Assembly (NCBI GenBank): GCA_030220185.1
Contig: JASPKZ010005709.1
Coordinates: 704,001-768,000, forward strand
Reading direction: 5' to 3'
Length of the DNA stretch: 64,000 bases
From: Diploptera punctata
Taxonomy: Eukaryota > Arthropoda > Insecta > Blattodea > Blaberidae
Shown here: positions 1 through 12,482 of the stretch, piece by piece
How positions within the stretch are numbered: the first letter of the stretch is position 1
How the letters are laid out: the number at the start of each line of letters is the position of its first letter
Made by a program: the position numbers and the translations under genes
Notes under the pieces: model-generated
Database searches by the model: none
What the model was told of the DNA's origin: nothing
Seen by the model: the letters and a program-made list of their open reading frames with translations, nothing else

Positions 1-164
1 CAAAATATGAGGAACCAGTTTTGAATTAAATAAAAAATGATCGAAATCAACATGATGAGAAACGCTCTAGCGGCTGCATTTTTTCAGATTCAAACTCAGC
101 ATACAACAATCAGAAAAGTAAAAGGTCGTCTTCATTAACCAGCAAAATTGGGCCACTAGAGATT

Positions 165-330
165 GAAATTAACTTGAAACGAAAATTTAAAATAGCTCTA
201 GCGGCAACAATTTTCGAGTTTTCGCAAATAAACTCAGTATATACTACTTAAATAATTCGAAGAAGGTAATATGAAAAAATGAGCGAAATCCGGCTATTAG
301 AATTTTGTATTTACCTAAAACCTGTAATTA
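165..330 (+). repeat. Dispersed repeat R-A (GCTCTAGCGG family), copy 1
   Basis: Contains CTTGAAACGAAAATTTAAAA then GCTCTAGCGGCAACAATTTTCGA. The same order of words recurs at 7,155-7,400 (inverted), 35,505-35,720, 42,600-42,800 and 51,820-52,105. No coding content. The 51.8-kb and 35.5-kb copies lie next to Helitron-like ends, so it may be the body of that family. Confidence 0.55.
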
Positions 331-1007
331 AAGCATCACTCTTTTTATCTTCACTGCGGTCAGACACTTTTAAAGAACTAGCAAATTTCTCATTAGTGTT
401 TTTACAATTTATTCCAAAAATCAGCAAAATATGACCATAAATTCGATTTGCTGAGGAAATGCAGTTAGTTTACGCAGTTCCTGCGTGACGTACTTTTTTA
501 TGTTGGTATCACTTTTTAAATATTAATATTTTTTGAAGACATAATAATACACATTTTTCACTCGCCCTAATTATACAACTTTATATTCAGAAAGTCGAAA
601 TACAGTGCGAGAAAATTGTCTATTAATGTAACATGCGTAACAACACTTACCTGACGAAGATGTGACGAGATGATATCGTTAACATTAGCGAATCACGTTC
701 CAAAAGGCGGAAGTAAACAAAAACATAGAGGGCCACGTACAAGACCCCTTCGTTGTACCTGTCTGAACTATGAATGCCAGAATGACGCAAACCCGTTCAT
801 CTCGGCAATCAAAACTGCTAGTAATTGGATTTTTGTCCGCATAGTGCGCCAGCTGTCACGATACCTTCAGCGCCATACAGGACGACAAAGTGAGAACTAT
901 TACAGCCTCGTGAGCGAGTGCTCAGCGTTCCTGACTACAGTTCATGAGGTCCTGAGTTCGGTTCCCGGTCAAACCATAGGAATTTTTCCTTAAAGGGAAT
1001 TATTCCT
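331..1007. other. No recognisable feature
   Basis: AT-rich single-copy-looking sequence. A 107-codon open frame (670-993) has no recognisable motif, no splice context and no family resemblance. The words GTTTACGCAGTTCCTGC at 470-486 recur near 4,960 and, inverted, near 7,030, so at least part is dispersed repeat. Confidence 0.4.
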
Positions 1008-1084
1008 ATGGTTGCCCATGACCTGGAATTTAGGATAAGAACTCTTCTGGCGCTTTATTATAATTTATTAACCATCATATCAAT

Positions 1085-1353
1085 AGCGGGCCCGGGTTCG
1101 ATTCCCGGTCGGGACAGGCTCCTGGGTGACGGTTTTTTTTTCGGGGTTTTCCTCACCTGTAAGACAAATGTCAGGAAGCTTTGGGCCCAACGGTCCCCGA
1201 AAATCGTCCGATCATCATCATCATCATCATCCTTCACCGGTGTGGAAAGCAACGAGAAGCTACCACACCTATAATTCCCTAGTAAAGTTGCAAAGCATAG
1301 CATGAAAATGCTATGATTATAGTGAAAGACCTGCCCTCGGGCAGAATTACTAT
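1085..1353 (+). mobile_element. SINE family S1, 5'-truncated copy
   Basis: Starts inside the tRNA-like head (B box GGTTCGATTCC at 1,095-1,105; A box missing). It continues through the family body (TCACCTGTAAGACAAATGTC, a CATCAT run, GGAAGCTACCACACCTATAA) to the family 3' end GGCAGAATTACTATGGATGG. It sits inside a minus-strand copy of dispersed repeat R-B, whose halves are at about 1,010-1,084 and 1,355-1,480, with ATATCA-like sequence at both junctions. Confidence 0.8.
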
Positions 1354-1607
1354 GGATGGATATCATCGGGGTAACGTAACTCCGCCATCCAGGTGCCCCA
1401 ACCTGAGAAATGGATTACAATTCTGCCAATGTCAGAAGACAAAGCCAGAAGTGCCATAAAAGGCAACCTGGTGGCAGTAGAAAAAAAATCTTATCAAAAC
1501 ATTTTTTTTTTATTTCATCACGTTTACAAGCGCTAATATAGAAAGCCATATCGTGCCTTTCGTTCTTTAAGTCTAATCAAGTAATCATATATATATGGGC
1601 TTTTATT

Positions 1608-2386
1608 ATGCTCAACTAACTCAATGGCACTATCGAACCCAGAGGTTCATGCCCTCGAGGACATAAGCTCTCCATACATCTCTATCCTAACTAACTCACT
1701 GGCATTATCGAATTCGTAGGTTCTTGACTGCCGTACATAAGCTCTCCATACATCCCTATCCTGAACTGAATGTTGTGCAATCATTCCCTGTATAATCTAA
1801 TTCCCTCAAATCATAGTTAATGTTATTCTCCCAACTCATTCTTGGTCTACCAACTGGGAGTTTTGCCTTTGGTTTTCCTACAAGAAGTTTCCATGCACAT
1901 CTTTCATTCTCCCATTCGTGCCACATGTTCTGCCCATCGCAGTCTACGAGACTTAACTGTTCTTATTATATCTGGCTTCCTATAAAGACCATGTAGTTCA
2001 TTGTTATGTAGTCTTCTCCATTAACATGTTAGTTCATCTCTCTTTGATCAAAAAATGTTCCTGATAACTTTATTCTCAAATACTCGTAATCTCCTTTCCT
2101 CCCTATCCTGAGCTAATGTTTTCCAATCTTTTCCCTGTAAAATTCATCTTCTTCAAATCGCGGTTCATTTCTTGATCTACCTACTGGACGCTTTCCCTTT
2201 GGTTTACCTTCAAGAAGTTTAAATGCCCTTCTTTGATTCACTTTTCTTACCACATGTCCTGCCCATAACAGTCCAGTTGACTTAACTGTTTTTATTACAT
2301 CTGTTTTTCCACGAAGCAAATGTAGTTCACTTGTCTGTCAGTGTCACTTTGGTCCAAAAATTGTCCAAAGAACTTTATTTACAAGT
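1608..2386 (-). mobile_element. LINE family L1, two truncated 3' fragments
   Basis: Two adjoining minus-strand pieces of the L1 reverse-transcriptase C-terminus and 3' end (about 1,608-2,099 and 2,100-2,386). In the second, a short frame still reads TVKSTGLLWAGHVVRKVNQR, the family's SRRLRWAGHVARMGNERR motif with changes. The 3' end (ACTCACTGGCA complement) appears twice, at about 1,618 and 1,689. Continuation past the SINE at 2,402 is visible to about 2,760. Confidence 0.75.
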
Positions 2387-2401
2387 ACTTAGGCCTATAA
2401 T

Positions 2402-2703
2402 CACGCCGTAGCGTAATGGTTAAGGCACTGCGCTACAAGCCGGAAGGTCGAGGGTTCGAGACCCGGTGGGGTCAGGATTTTTAAACTGACCCAAACCTTC
2501 TGGCGGCACTATGGACCTGGGGTCGACTCAGCCTCTAACTGAATAGAGTACCAGACGCTTGTTCTGGGGTAAAGGCGGCCGTCACGCAGGGCTGACAACC
2601 CGGCTGACATCAAGTGCCGATTGTCAAGAAAAAGTGGGAGCCTTAACCTCCTACTACCCCAAGGGCCTCCTGAGGCCTGTAGTGGGATTTCTTTACTTTA
2701 CTT
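2402..2703 (+). mobile_element. SINE family S2 with 15-bp target-site duplication
   Basis: tRNA-like head with A box TAGCGTAATGGTTAAGGC and B box GGTTCGAGACC, a unique body and a CTTTACTTTA-type tail. It is flanked by the perfect duplication ACTTAGGCCTATAAT at 2,387-2,401 and 2,704-2,718, which defines the insertion exactly. It interrupts a LINE L1 fragment, so it is younger than that copy. Confidence 0.85.
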
Positions 2704-3302
2704 ACTTAGGCCTATAATATTTTCTCCTCCCTTAATCCTTAAATTCGTAATGTATCCTTTTGGATACATCAGTTGGTTTAATTAATTTAATATTTTAAAT
2801 AAATCAGAAGAAAACGAACAAAAATAAACCACTTAAATGTGTGTCTAATTATGCAATATACCTAATAATAACAGTTACACAATATTCCGTTTTCGCAACA
2901 TTTAAATAACTAACAGAAGAAATTTGTGTTTTGCCAATTTAAGGGTTAAACAAAGAGATTTTTCGCAACCATATAGGTCAAATATAACTAGAAATATTAC
3001 CGTTTTGTATATTTTTGCTTTAACTTTTTTTTAGAGAAGTTGGTTTGACAAGAACTGCAACGAAACTCGGTATATGACATTCAAATAAAACGAGAAATTA
3101 TAAATATTTCTTTGGTATACTGCATTAATTATAAAATTTATAAATTTCTCAGTGTTCTTCGAAAATCAACTATAGTTCAAGTGGTGTTTACCTGAAATTT
3201 AATTAAAACTCTTTGAAAGAAGGATTGTAAGGAAAATCTATGGACCTATAAATTAAAATCGCAAATGGCGCTGTAGGTATAATCATGACTTACATGGTGA
3301 TA

Positions 3303-4030
3303 CTGACATACTTACTTACTCACTGGCACTATCGAACCCGTAGGTTCAAGGCCGCGCGGACATAAGCTCTCCATACATCCCTATCCTGAGCCAATGCTTT
3401 CCAATCATTCCCTGTATAATCTACTTCCCTCAAATCATAGTTAATGTTGTTCTCCCACCTCATTCTTGATCTACCAACTGGGCGTTTTCCCTCTGGCGTT
3501 GCTACAAGAAGTTTCCATGCACGTCTTTCATTCCCCATACGCGCAACATGTCCTGCCCATCGCAGTCTACGAGACTTAACTGTTCTTATTATATCTGGCT
3601 TCCTATAAAGACCATGTAGTTCATTGTTATGTAGTCTTCTCCATTCACCTGTCTGTTCATCTCTCTTTGGTCCAAAAATTTTCCTAAGAACTTTATTCTC
3701 AAATACTCGTAATCTCCTTTCCTCCCTTAAAGTAAGAGTCCATGTTTCGCACCCATATAATATAACTGGTAGAATAATAGTTTTATATATTTTCAGCTTA
3801 ACGTTTTTTGAAAGGAGTTGGGACATCAAGAGTCTCTGCAATGCATAATAGCACGCATTTCCAGAATTGAGCCTATGTTTAATTTCTTTGTGCATCTCAT
3901 TCCTATTTGTGATTATTGTTCCTAGGTATTTGAATTCAGCTACTTCCTCAAAATCTCCCTCATTTGTCATTAGCTGTCCATTTCCATTATATACTGAATT
4001 TCTGCGTGTGACCACGTGTGATACTGACAT
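3303..4030 (-). pseudogene. LINE family L1, reverse transcriptase C-terminal fragment
   Basis: A 233-codon frame carries FKYLGTIITNRNEMHKEIKH, ILPVILYGCETWTLTLREER and RRLRWAGHVARMGNERR, the thumb and C-terminal region of non-LTR retrotransposon reverse transcriptases. The catalytic YADD region is absent, so it is a 5'-truncated dead copy. It ends in the family 3' sequence with a short (TAAG)n tail at 3,303-3,325. It is the best-preserved frame of this family in the window. Confidence 0.88.
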
Positions 4031-4037
4031 AGAATAA

Positions 4038-4260
4038 TAAATTATTCAAGGCTTAGATGGCTACATCGACTGAAAGAAAAATACATGCCCATACAGTCAC
4101 ATTCTCTAAAAATAGAGGGAAAAAGAAAAGTTGGAATATCTCTTACCAGATGGCTTGGCAGTGTGGAACTTGATCTGAAGGAGTACAGGGGTGGAGAAGG
4201 GGGGCGCATAGTTGGGGCTGTCAACGTCTGCAATAGGCTGCAGCACCGAACATGATGATG
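4038..4260 (+). pseudogene. Tail of another retroelement (candidate)
   Basis: The plus strand reads IEGKRKVGISLTRWLGSVEL then DLKEYR and ends VCNRLQHRT-stop followed by a GAT run. The pattern 'G(K/R)R..GRP..RW...V..DL' is the usual end of LINE reverse-transcriptase ORFs. No upstream domain remains. Confidence 0.4.
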
Positions 4261-4364
4261 ATGATGATTTGCCTGAAATGTATTATTTATAATCGCTATA
4301 ACGCCCACCAAGCTTACTTTTTCGCAACGATAACTGGACGCGTATGAATTCAACCATTCGCTTC

Positions 4365-4520
4365 AGCTTGTCCGTCGCTGTTGCGTAGCCGGTAGAGTCC
4401 CTACCTTCCACTCCGGCGACCCAGGTTCGATTCCCGGCGGGGTAGGGGATTTTAAATCTCCACCTAGGGTCTGGATGTGTGTCCTGTCTTGTGTTTGTAT
4501 GTGTGAATAAGATAAAAAGG
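4365..4520 (+). mobile_element. SINE family S3, tRNA-like
   Basis: TTGCGTAGCCGGTAGAGTCCC (D-arm/A-box region) is followed by the B box GGTTCGATTCC and GGCGGGGTAGGGG, then TTTAAATCTCCACCTAGGGT. Only one copy is seen in the window, but the Pol III box spacing is right. Confidence 0.6.
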
Positions 4521-4524
4521 TTAA

Positions 4525-7154
4525 CAAAGTTAAACAAAAAGGAAAAACAGTGTAAACAAAGAAAAACGACAAAGAAAGAAATTTAAAAATGTTCTATGCA
4601 TTTTACCAGAAACCGGATTTAAGTTACCGTAAATAATATTGTATATTTTTCAGGCATTCAAAACAAACGAAAGATAACGACTCTTGAGATCACAATAAGG
4701 GTGAAGGCAAAAACACATTCCTCTACTATTCATAAATGTTAACAAAAGATTACCCTGCCAAGGGATGTACAAAATATTGCAAAATATATAACGGCAGAGT
4801 TAAGCGAGTGTGCTTCGTATTCAGGGTTAGAGCCCATTTAACTGCCGGCGAGTCTGCCTCGTCTTTTGAGGCGAATGGGTTAATTAACAAAATAAAGTTA
4901 TTCTGTAAACCAGCAAAATCGAACAATAAATGAGACTTTCTGAGAAATTCGCTTAGTTTACGCAGTTCCTGCACGGACTTTTTCTGTTATTATATTTAAA
5001 AACAGTAGTGTACTGGATCTAAGATCTTTAGTCGTCTTAGTCGGATTACAAGATTATCACATATAACGATGGTAAAATAGAAAATACTTTCCAACTTGTG
5101 ATAAAAAAAAAATTCTAAGATATAACCATACACCATGCGCATGCGCCAACAGACGCGAAGTGGTTTACACTATGGATTCACGAGATGCAGCCAACATATA
5201 CACGATATTTGAACTTACATTACCAACCAACCTTAAAGATAACGTTTAACATAATTTAAGTACTCAACCTAAAAGCTAACCTAACGCAATTTAAAGACTC
5301 TAATCTGTGAAAGAATGTAACACCCAAAAGTATGTAGTGTAAATACTAAGTTCTGAAATTCTGAAGTATATGTGTAAAGTTAATTAGAACATACTCTATG
5401 TTGGCTGCATTGGAACACGTACATAGTTTTTGTAGGCTGGATAGAATATTCGTTAAAATCAATATGGCTGTCACGTCTTCACGGTACGTGTGTAGCTTAT
5501 CTCAATATTCAATATATTCAAATAATCGTTAGAAAACACGAAAAATTATTGTAAATGGTGGAAAATAAGTTGAAAAATTAAACCCTAAGAATACAATTTG
5601 ACAGGAGATTATCAGGGTACTTAAAAAGTCTTGTCACATGTTGGAAAGTTTAGCCCCAAAATAATTATCAGATAGAAAACCTATCTAAATTTTATTCTAC
5701 AATTTCCTGAAGAAGGCCACGAGCATAATTGATCGAAATATTGATTTTATTAATCATCATAACATTTGTTTTTTGATAATGCATTAAACGTTATTACGAA
5801 ATTAATAGGATGCAAATTCATCATGATTAAAAATAATTATAATTTTTGTCTATTGTCTTGTTTTTCAATTGTTGATTTTGAAATTCTGTTCACAAATAAA
5901 ATCGTGTCTTTTTTTAGAAACATCTGCAGTTAGTGGAATTTGGGAATAAATAAATATGAATTTGAATTTTAAAATATTTTATTACAAAATACAGTTCACA
6001 CAACACACAGACTCGAGAGCTTGCTTACGCCTGCGTATTAAATATCTCTAAATTTCATTGTTCAAAAGATCTACAAAAATAAAATAGAATCTACATAAAC
6101 AATTTTTAAAACAAATCTAATTGTATAGACACAAGGCATGCTGAATGTTCCAAAATAAAATATATATTTATAATAATTTAAGAGTAAACTTCCCCCAAAA
6201 AATATATATATATATCGGTAGTATATTGTATAAACACTAACTCCTAAACTCTAGGAGACAGCGATATAAAATAATGGAAACCATTTCAGGCTCGAATCAT
6301 TGTTTGACTTCTTTTAAAAGAAGGCCTTGGAAAAGTTATTTCTCAAGTTATTAAAAAATTAACGACATTGAGATTGTAAGATAAAATTGAACTCTAAACT
6401 GTTTTTTTACAATTTGTTTATTAATTTATGTAAACTGTTATGTAATATGGACGAAGAAAGCTGAACTGAAACATAGAGACTCGAACCTGGTGCTGTAAGA
6501 TGCAGTTGAACACACGAAGTGGTTGTTTGATATTTTAAGCTGCAGCTGAAATAAAAATAATTAAACATTAAAAGCGTGTTAATTATTATATTATAATCAT
6601 ACAGAACTCAACGTTAAGTAACGAATCGCTTCATGCAGGAAGGACCTCAGTCTATGTTCTATGAAACTGAGATTTCCGTCTTAGCATTCTCTGCATGTTT
6701 CTCTTTAAAAATTGCTGGTAGGTTTTCTTATACTTACAATAGCGAAGCCGGACTGAAGTCTTTTTGGTGTAAAAAACATGCATGCAAGGATGCAGAAGAC
6801 GCTAACACAAAATATAATCACATTTGATAAAAAAAAAAAAATTTGACTGAAACCCTTTCTGCATGAATCGATTCAGTTATAATTATTTGAATCAGTTATT
6901 TTGAAAAGGACATATATCCAAATTTTACATTTTTATTGCATAAATAAATGCTTTATGTAGGCCTATATTTGCTGAGAAAGGGCCTCCTAATAAAACAAAA
7001 TGGTAGTAGGATGAAAAAGTCCGTCACGCAGGAGCGAATTCCTCATCAAATTGAATTTATAATCTGATTATTTGAATCTGATCTTAATTCTCGTATTCAA
7101 ATCTTACATTCGTTTCGTCGGGAGAGAAAAATAAACAAGTAAATATGGCGGCTG
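4525..7154. other. Intronic sequence without recognisable gene
   Basis: AT-rich. Short dispersed words only: GCTTAGTTTACGCAGTTCCTGC near 4,950, a short (TA)n at 6,203-6,214 and an A run at 6,829. The open frames at 4,736-4,974 and 6,633-6,827 show no family resemblance. Confidence 0.5.
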
Positions 7155-7404
7155 CTCGAGAGATTTTTAAATTTTGTATTAAGATAAATCGCCACTCCCA
7201 ATTGTCGGATTTCGCTGTTTTTTGTAGAAAAACCTTTCTCGTTTTATTTTAATCGCAAAGTTTTTCTGCGAGAAAACGAAAATTACGGCCGCTAGAGCGA
7301 TTTAAAATTTTCGTTTCAGGTAACGATTCGATTTTGCTGGTTAAGGAACTCGAAGTTACTTTTCTTAACTGGTTACTATTTGCCGAGTTTGGTTCCGAAT
7401 ACAT
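7155..7404 (-). repeat. Dispersed repeat R-A, inverted copy
   Basis: Complement of the R-A words: GCCGCTAGAGCGATTTAAAA and TTTTCGTTTCAGGTAA. It lies in opposite orientation to the copy at 165-330. Confidence 0.5.
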
Positions 7405-8589
7405 TTTTCGTCGTGGTCATTTTTAGTGTCTGGTAAGTAGATCAATGAAGATTTGTAAAAAAAAATAACAACCATTTTCTTGAGAACAAACTCAATAGGT
7501 ACATTCCTTTTAAATTCGCTAAAGTATTAATTCCTCTTAGAGGTTCTATATTACTCAGTTTTTATTCAATACTTGTAGTATTTAAAAATGTGGAGATATG
7601 CCATTTTTAAAATAACCGACTAAATTTAACAGTACGTGTGAAATAAAATACACAAACAGCAAATATCACCATAATATTACTATTAATAATATTAATTTTA
7701 AGAATTTCGTGTGTATGATTATTTTTGCTATACTTCGAGATTTTTTATTAGGGCCTAAGGAATAATCCGTAAAGTACAATTATTTTTAGTTTGGGCATAG
7801 ATGGCAGAGACATGTGGGCTTAGTATCTACTCTAAATACAAAGAACTGCAATAGCAGGAATTTATTTTTTCATGAGATTTTTTAAAACATGAGAACTAAC
7901 AAATAATAATGTTTTTAAGCTCAAAATATGATTTTACAATTTTAACTAGACGGTAAAAAAATATTTGAGAAATTTTCAATATTTTAATTTCTTAGAAAGT
8001 GGAAGTAAATTTAAACAGAAATTTAATGCAGTAAAAAAATCAAAAAGAACTATTATTGATAAAGTATAAAATTATATGTTTATGTAATTGTACACTAGCT
8101 GCTAAAACAAATGGTACAATGAAACTTCTCAAGAACGGAAAAACAAAAGTCCGTTATTAAGAAGAATCCGTTCTACGAAAAAAAATTATAAAAATCATTC
8201 AAATGTTCAACATTACAGTTGTTTTATTTGAATTTATATGCTCACACAGTGCTAGACATTGTTGTACAAAGTTTTGAAAAAAATATATAATGTTTTACTC
8301 TCTTATTTACATTATTTACAAGACATATCTACAATATTTCTGTTTGTGTTTTTCAATCTTGGTAGTTTTTGATTTCGATATGTGTTTTTATGTCAGTAGC
8401 CTTTTGAAGCCCCTCTGGATCTTCCTTTTGTTGAAAGAAATGTCCCAATTGTGTGGTATGTTGAATAGCTTCTTTGGTTTTAACTGGTTTGATTTCTCCT
8501 CCTTCATCTGCTCCATTCAATCCTTCAGTGAAAAACGGTTAGGTTAATTAGACATTTTTTAATGTTACTGCTTCAATTATGAAGAGATG
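7405..8589. other. No recognisable feature
   Basis: AT-rich intronic sequence. An 85-codon Phe/Leu-rich frame at 8,290-8,547 has no recognisable motif and typical low-complexity composition. Confidence 0.45.
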
Positions 8590-8685
8590 TGCAAACAAGG
8601 AGCTACTGAACATTCGGCGGTTCGGCATGCGACCTTCACTGGACAGGGAATGACCGTTCGCCGATACTTGATTAAGGAGGTAGGT
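8590..8685 (+). repeat. Dispersed repeat R-C, inverted pair with 11,275-11,375
   Basis: GCAAACAAGGAGCTACTGAA through GACCGTTCGCCGATACTTGA matches, in reverse complement, 11,275-11,375 (AGTATCGGTGAACGGCCATTCCCTG...). About 80% identical over roughly 90 bp by eye. Confidence 0.5.
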
Positions 8686-8689
8686 CAAA

Positions 8690-9200
8690 CCTTACATTAG
8701 CAGATTAAAGCAGAATTTTAATATTATAATGAATATAAAAGTTAAAGTTAATAATTTTGTATTTTTAAATTATTTCAATATTTAAATATAACTTAAATAA
8801 ATAGAATCATCTAAATAACTCATTGTTAGTTATTGTTGAATAAAAAATGTCTTAGTAGCAATTAAAGAAATTGTAGGCCTACTACATAACTGTTTTTGTA
8901 AAGAATGCTTTTAAAAATTGTTGTAAGTCATTGTTGTCAAAATTATAACTGTAATAAGAACGCCTGCTTAACTTCATATTCTAAAATGAAAGTAAACTAA
9001 ACTCTGATTGGATGTTAAAACAATTAACTTTTTGATTTAACAAATCTAATTTAGACCTTGTATTTAAATAACTATTAACCAATAGAATTTAAATATAACA
9101 TCATGTGATGTAATTATGTTCTTTAAAATTATAAAAGAATTACACTAGTCATTCTTCATACAACTTTCAACACAGATAGAAGCAATTGAAATAGGGACAC

Positions 9201-9275
<75 letters not shown>

Positions 9276-9596
9276 AGAAGAATAATTGATTCCACGAAAA
9301 GAAAATAATTTAATTTTAATTGACGGTGAAGAATAATACCACCTACATTTACTTGATCTGCTGGGAAATTAAGGAGGGAATAAATTTACAATTATTTCTA
9401 CAAGAAACAGTTTTCAGTGATTTTAATGTGTTTTCCTATTCAGTGTACCACAACTAAAACTACTAAACTAACCGCCCTAATAGAGAATTCGGCTGTAACC
9501 GAAAACTAAAAAACCCTACCTGAACCAATAATTCCCTTTTAGGGACACAAATCCTTTCTTTCAAATGTTATAATCAATCGGGCATTAAGAGGATTA
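8690..9596. other. No recognisable feature
   Basis: Very AT-rich sequence with nothing I can assign on either strand. Confidence 0.5.
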
Positions 9597-9984
9597 TTGC
9601 TTCAAATGTCACCACCATCGTGGAACAAGCAATTTACTTCTTCAAAATGTCAACCACAACGTGGGACAAACAATTACTACTTCTTCAAAATTGTCACCAA
9701 CACGTGGGACAGCAATTTACTCTCTTTTCCAAATGTCACCACAACGTGGGACCAGCAATTTCTGTTGACACTTTCTTCCCCAAAATGTCACCACACAACG
9801 TGGGACAGCCATTTACTTCTTCAAAATGTCACCACAACGTGGGACAGCAATTTACTTCTTCAAAATGTCACCACAACGTGGGACAGCAATTTACTTCTTC
9901 AAAATGTCACCACAACGTGGGACAGCAATTTACTTCTTCAAAATGTCACCACAACGTGGGACAGCAATTTACTTCTTCAAGATT
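9597..9984. repeat. 39-bp minisatellite
   Basis: About nine to ten copies of a 39-bp unit containing AATGTCACCACAACGTGGGA. The first half is degenerate and the last five units nearly identical. Because 39 is a multiple of three and the unit lacks stops, all three plus frames stay open for up to 130 codons. I take these frames as a by-product of the repeat. Confidence 0.9.
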
Positions 9985-9989
9985 TGTAA

Positions 9990-10600
9990 ATGGGTAGAGT
10001 GTGTTAAGACTTTGTTTAAAGTTCCCATTTCTCCATCTGTATTATATGTAGTCACAGTGAGTTAACATGGTTGAATACTGCATAATCATCAATATTTTAT
10101 TGTCGAATCATGGATAAGATTATTTAGACAGTGGGGTCAAACTGGTACAATGTTAAATAAGAAGAAATGGTGCCCCAAGACAATTCTCGCTCAAGAAATT
10201 CTCAATTATATTTGTGCAAGGATTGAATTACGAGCCTAACAAGGGAACATTCAACCATCGCGTGTCGAAACCTACCGTGAAATTTCTCCCAATCTACCAA
10301 TACTACAGTTGTGTTACTTACCTATAGCTTAAATGAGAGATTTTCGTGCCTTGCATTTAAAGACGGCAGATATTTTGGACACGGCTTTTATAGAAAAAAA
10401 AACTTTTCTGGAAGAAATTTCGGGGTAGGGTTCGGAATGCAATGGTTGACAGTTCCTTTGTTAGAAAATGCAGCCCGCGTGTAGCTGTGGAAGTTGAAAA
10501 ATAACCATACGGGTTAAAACCATATGAAAGTTTGAAGTTTTATTCAAACAGAATTCGAGGTATTCATTATTAGGCCTATTACATCCTGCTGGCTTTAATT
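9990..10600. other. No recognisable feature
   Basis: Mixed-composition intronic sequence; I see no repeat match or gene inside. Confidence 0.4.
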
Positions 10601-10604
10601 TTTT

Positions 10605-10983
10605 CTTGTAAGCCAATGTTTCCCTTAACAGAGATTTAGGCGTTCTCCCCCTACAGGGAAGAATTTGAACCATACTAATTTAGTTACACTTGTTTTCGTA
10701 TAGATGTCATTTGAGTGGTCCGTGGTCAGCGTTCCGCCTCATACTGACATCTAGGAAACCAAGGTAGTACTAGGACGGAAAATTCGGTAAATTTTGCTTA
10801 GAGGCCTTTTCATTCAGGCTTAAGGATTTTTTACGAGCCTGAAAATCTTCAGACTCGGGACCCACGGCTTAAAGTCCCTCCCGGATTTTTCCATCCTAAA
10901 AAATCCATCGACCCCAGCCGGGTTTGAATCCGCGACCCTCGGGACCAGAGGCAAGGAGCATAACCACTAGTCCACCGCGGCCA
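10605..10983 (-). mobile_element. SINE family S6, copy 1
   Basis: On the minus strand the tRNA-like head reads GTGGACTAGTGGTTATGCTC (A box region) and GGATTCAAACCCGG (B box region). Then come the body words CTTTAAGCCGTGGGTCCCGA and AAATTTTGCTTAGAGG-complement. The whole unit with its right flank recurs at 32,008-32,402, and the 3' half at 24,950-25,200 on the plus strand. Confidence 0.7.
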
Positions 10984-11274
10984 CAAAACTTAATATTTGT
11001 GTTCAATTTTTTTGTTTTTTTTTAATGTTTATAGTAGGATGTAATGTTTATGGACGAATTAATTACATAAATTGTATAATAAATCTGCGGAAAATCACAA
11101 GCAGCACTCGAGAAAACGTTCCTGGAATTTAATAATCGATTCCAGAAATTGTTAAATGAGGAGTAACATATCCAAATCTACCTTAAGAAGTGAGCAAATA
11201 TTTGGTTTCTATTTTATTTCATTCCGTTTTTTATTTCAATGAAATAAGTGTGTTCATATTTGTATCTACTTCCT

Positions 11275-11540
11275 TCGGCAAAATCCTTCAAAGAGTATCG
11301 GTGAACGGCCATTCCCTGCCCGGTGACGGTCGCGTGCCCAGTACGCTGAATGTTTGGTAGCGCCATCTTTGCATCTCTCTGTATACTTTGTAATCGTGCT
11401 TCAAATCTAAATGGATATTTTTAATTCGCCGGGTAATCTCAAATGACAGATTGCCTGCATCCTAACTACTCAGGGTTATTTTTCCAGAAAAATCTATCGA
11501 CACCGGCCGAGTTTCAAATCGCGAACCTTGGAGCCGAGTA
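11275..11540 (-). repeat. Dispersed repeat R-C copy and a SINE S6 remnant
   Basis: 11,275-11,375 is the inverted partner of 8,590-8,685. At 11,470-11,540 ATCTATCGACACCGGCCGAG and GTTTCAAATCGCGAACC match the head of SINE S6 on the minus strand, heavily diverged. Confidence 0.4.
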
Positions 11541-11784
11541 TATTAGGATATAATGCATTACATAAAGACTTTATAATATCACACATTATATTGTATTTTT
11601 TTTTCATGCAACTTTAATTAATCATCCTTCAAGTAAAAATTGATTATTTTTTGAGAGGCAAGCATGGCAAACACTAATCCATGAAGACCGACATTTTAAA
11701 ACCTTTTTAAGTTCATTTCAATCGACGTTTAATGGCCGGTTTCATCAACCTTAGTCAAGTTAATTGATTATGGTCAAACTAATT

Positions 11785-12210
11785 TTCTTCTTCTTCTTCC
11801 TTCCAAGTATTAGGCCAAGGCCTGTTACGATCCTATAGAAAATTTTCCCTCCAGCTTCTTCCGGAAAATTCTCGTATAAGACTTGAAAGCATAATAATAG
11901 TCCCTTCGATTGGTTGCTGGCCAAAGGAAGGCATGACCAGTGATGGGCCTGCCATCTTATAGCCTCTGGTCAGGCTTTTCTGGAGAAGAAAAGAAAATAA
12001 AGGAAAGAAGAAATGGAAGAAAGGAAATACTCTCTAGCCCTCGGATGCCCTAATAGCGACGGGGTCGAAAAAACAAGAGTTAACCAAGAGAGGTTAGATA
12101 GTAAAGTTAAAAGAGTGCAAAACACAAGTAAGTGGAAGAAATGGTTTGCTCGGCTTGGGCACCTTGTGATCGCCATCCACATATCCCCTAGATGAGGACC
12201 CCTGAGGGGC
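11785..12210. other. Unassigned repeat-like block
   Basis: Begins with a TTC run, contains TTAGGCCAAGGCCTGTTACG, and then a purine-rich stretch (GGAAAGAAGAAATGGAAGAA). Composition differs from its flanks and suggests a dispersed element, but no second copy is in the window. Confidence 0.25.
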
Positions 12211-12482
12211 CAAACTAATTTTGATCCTCCAAAAAGCAAATTTAATTTCACCAACACAAGGCAATTCCACTTATATACCTCTTCCGACGTAAGTTCCAGT
12301 CGTAGTGTAAACAAAGCAGACGTATGACTGCATTTTCATTGATCGAATAATGATTTTAACTTTAAGTGTGTAAGAAAGTGTAGTTTTCTTTCTAACACTC
12401 GATATGAAGAAAATGAAAATAATAAAGGTATGTATTATGTAGCACAATGCCTATATAAATTATATAGAAGAATTAAAAAATG

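Noticed and set aside
670..993. 107-codon frame as a gene
   Set aside because: No recognisable motif, no consensus start or splice context; sits among dispersed repeats.
8290..8547. 85-codon Phe/Leu/Cys-rich frame as a small secreted or membrane protein
   Set aside because: Composition fits translated AT-rich DNA; no recognisable signal or homolog.
9597..10065. Three overlapping frames of 79-130 codons as a repeat protein
   Set aside because: All follow from the 39-bp minisatellite; no start context, splice sites or conservation visible.
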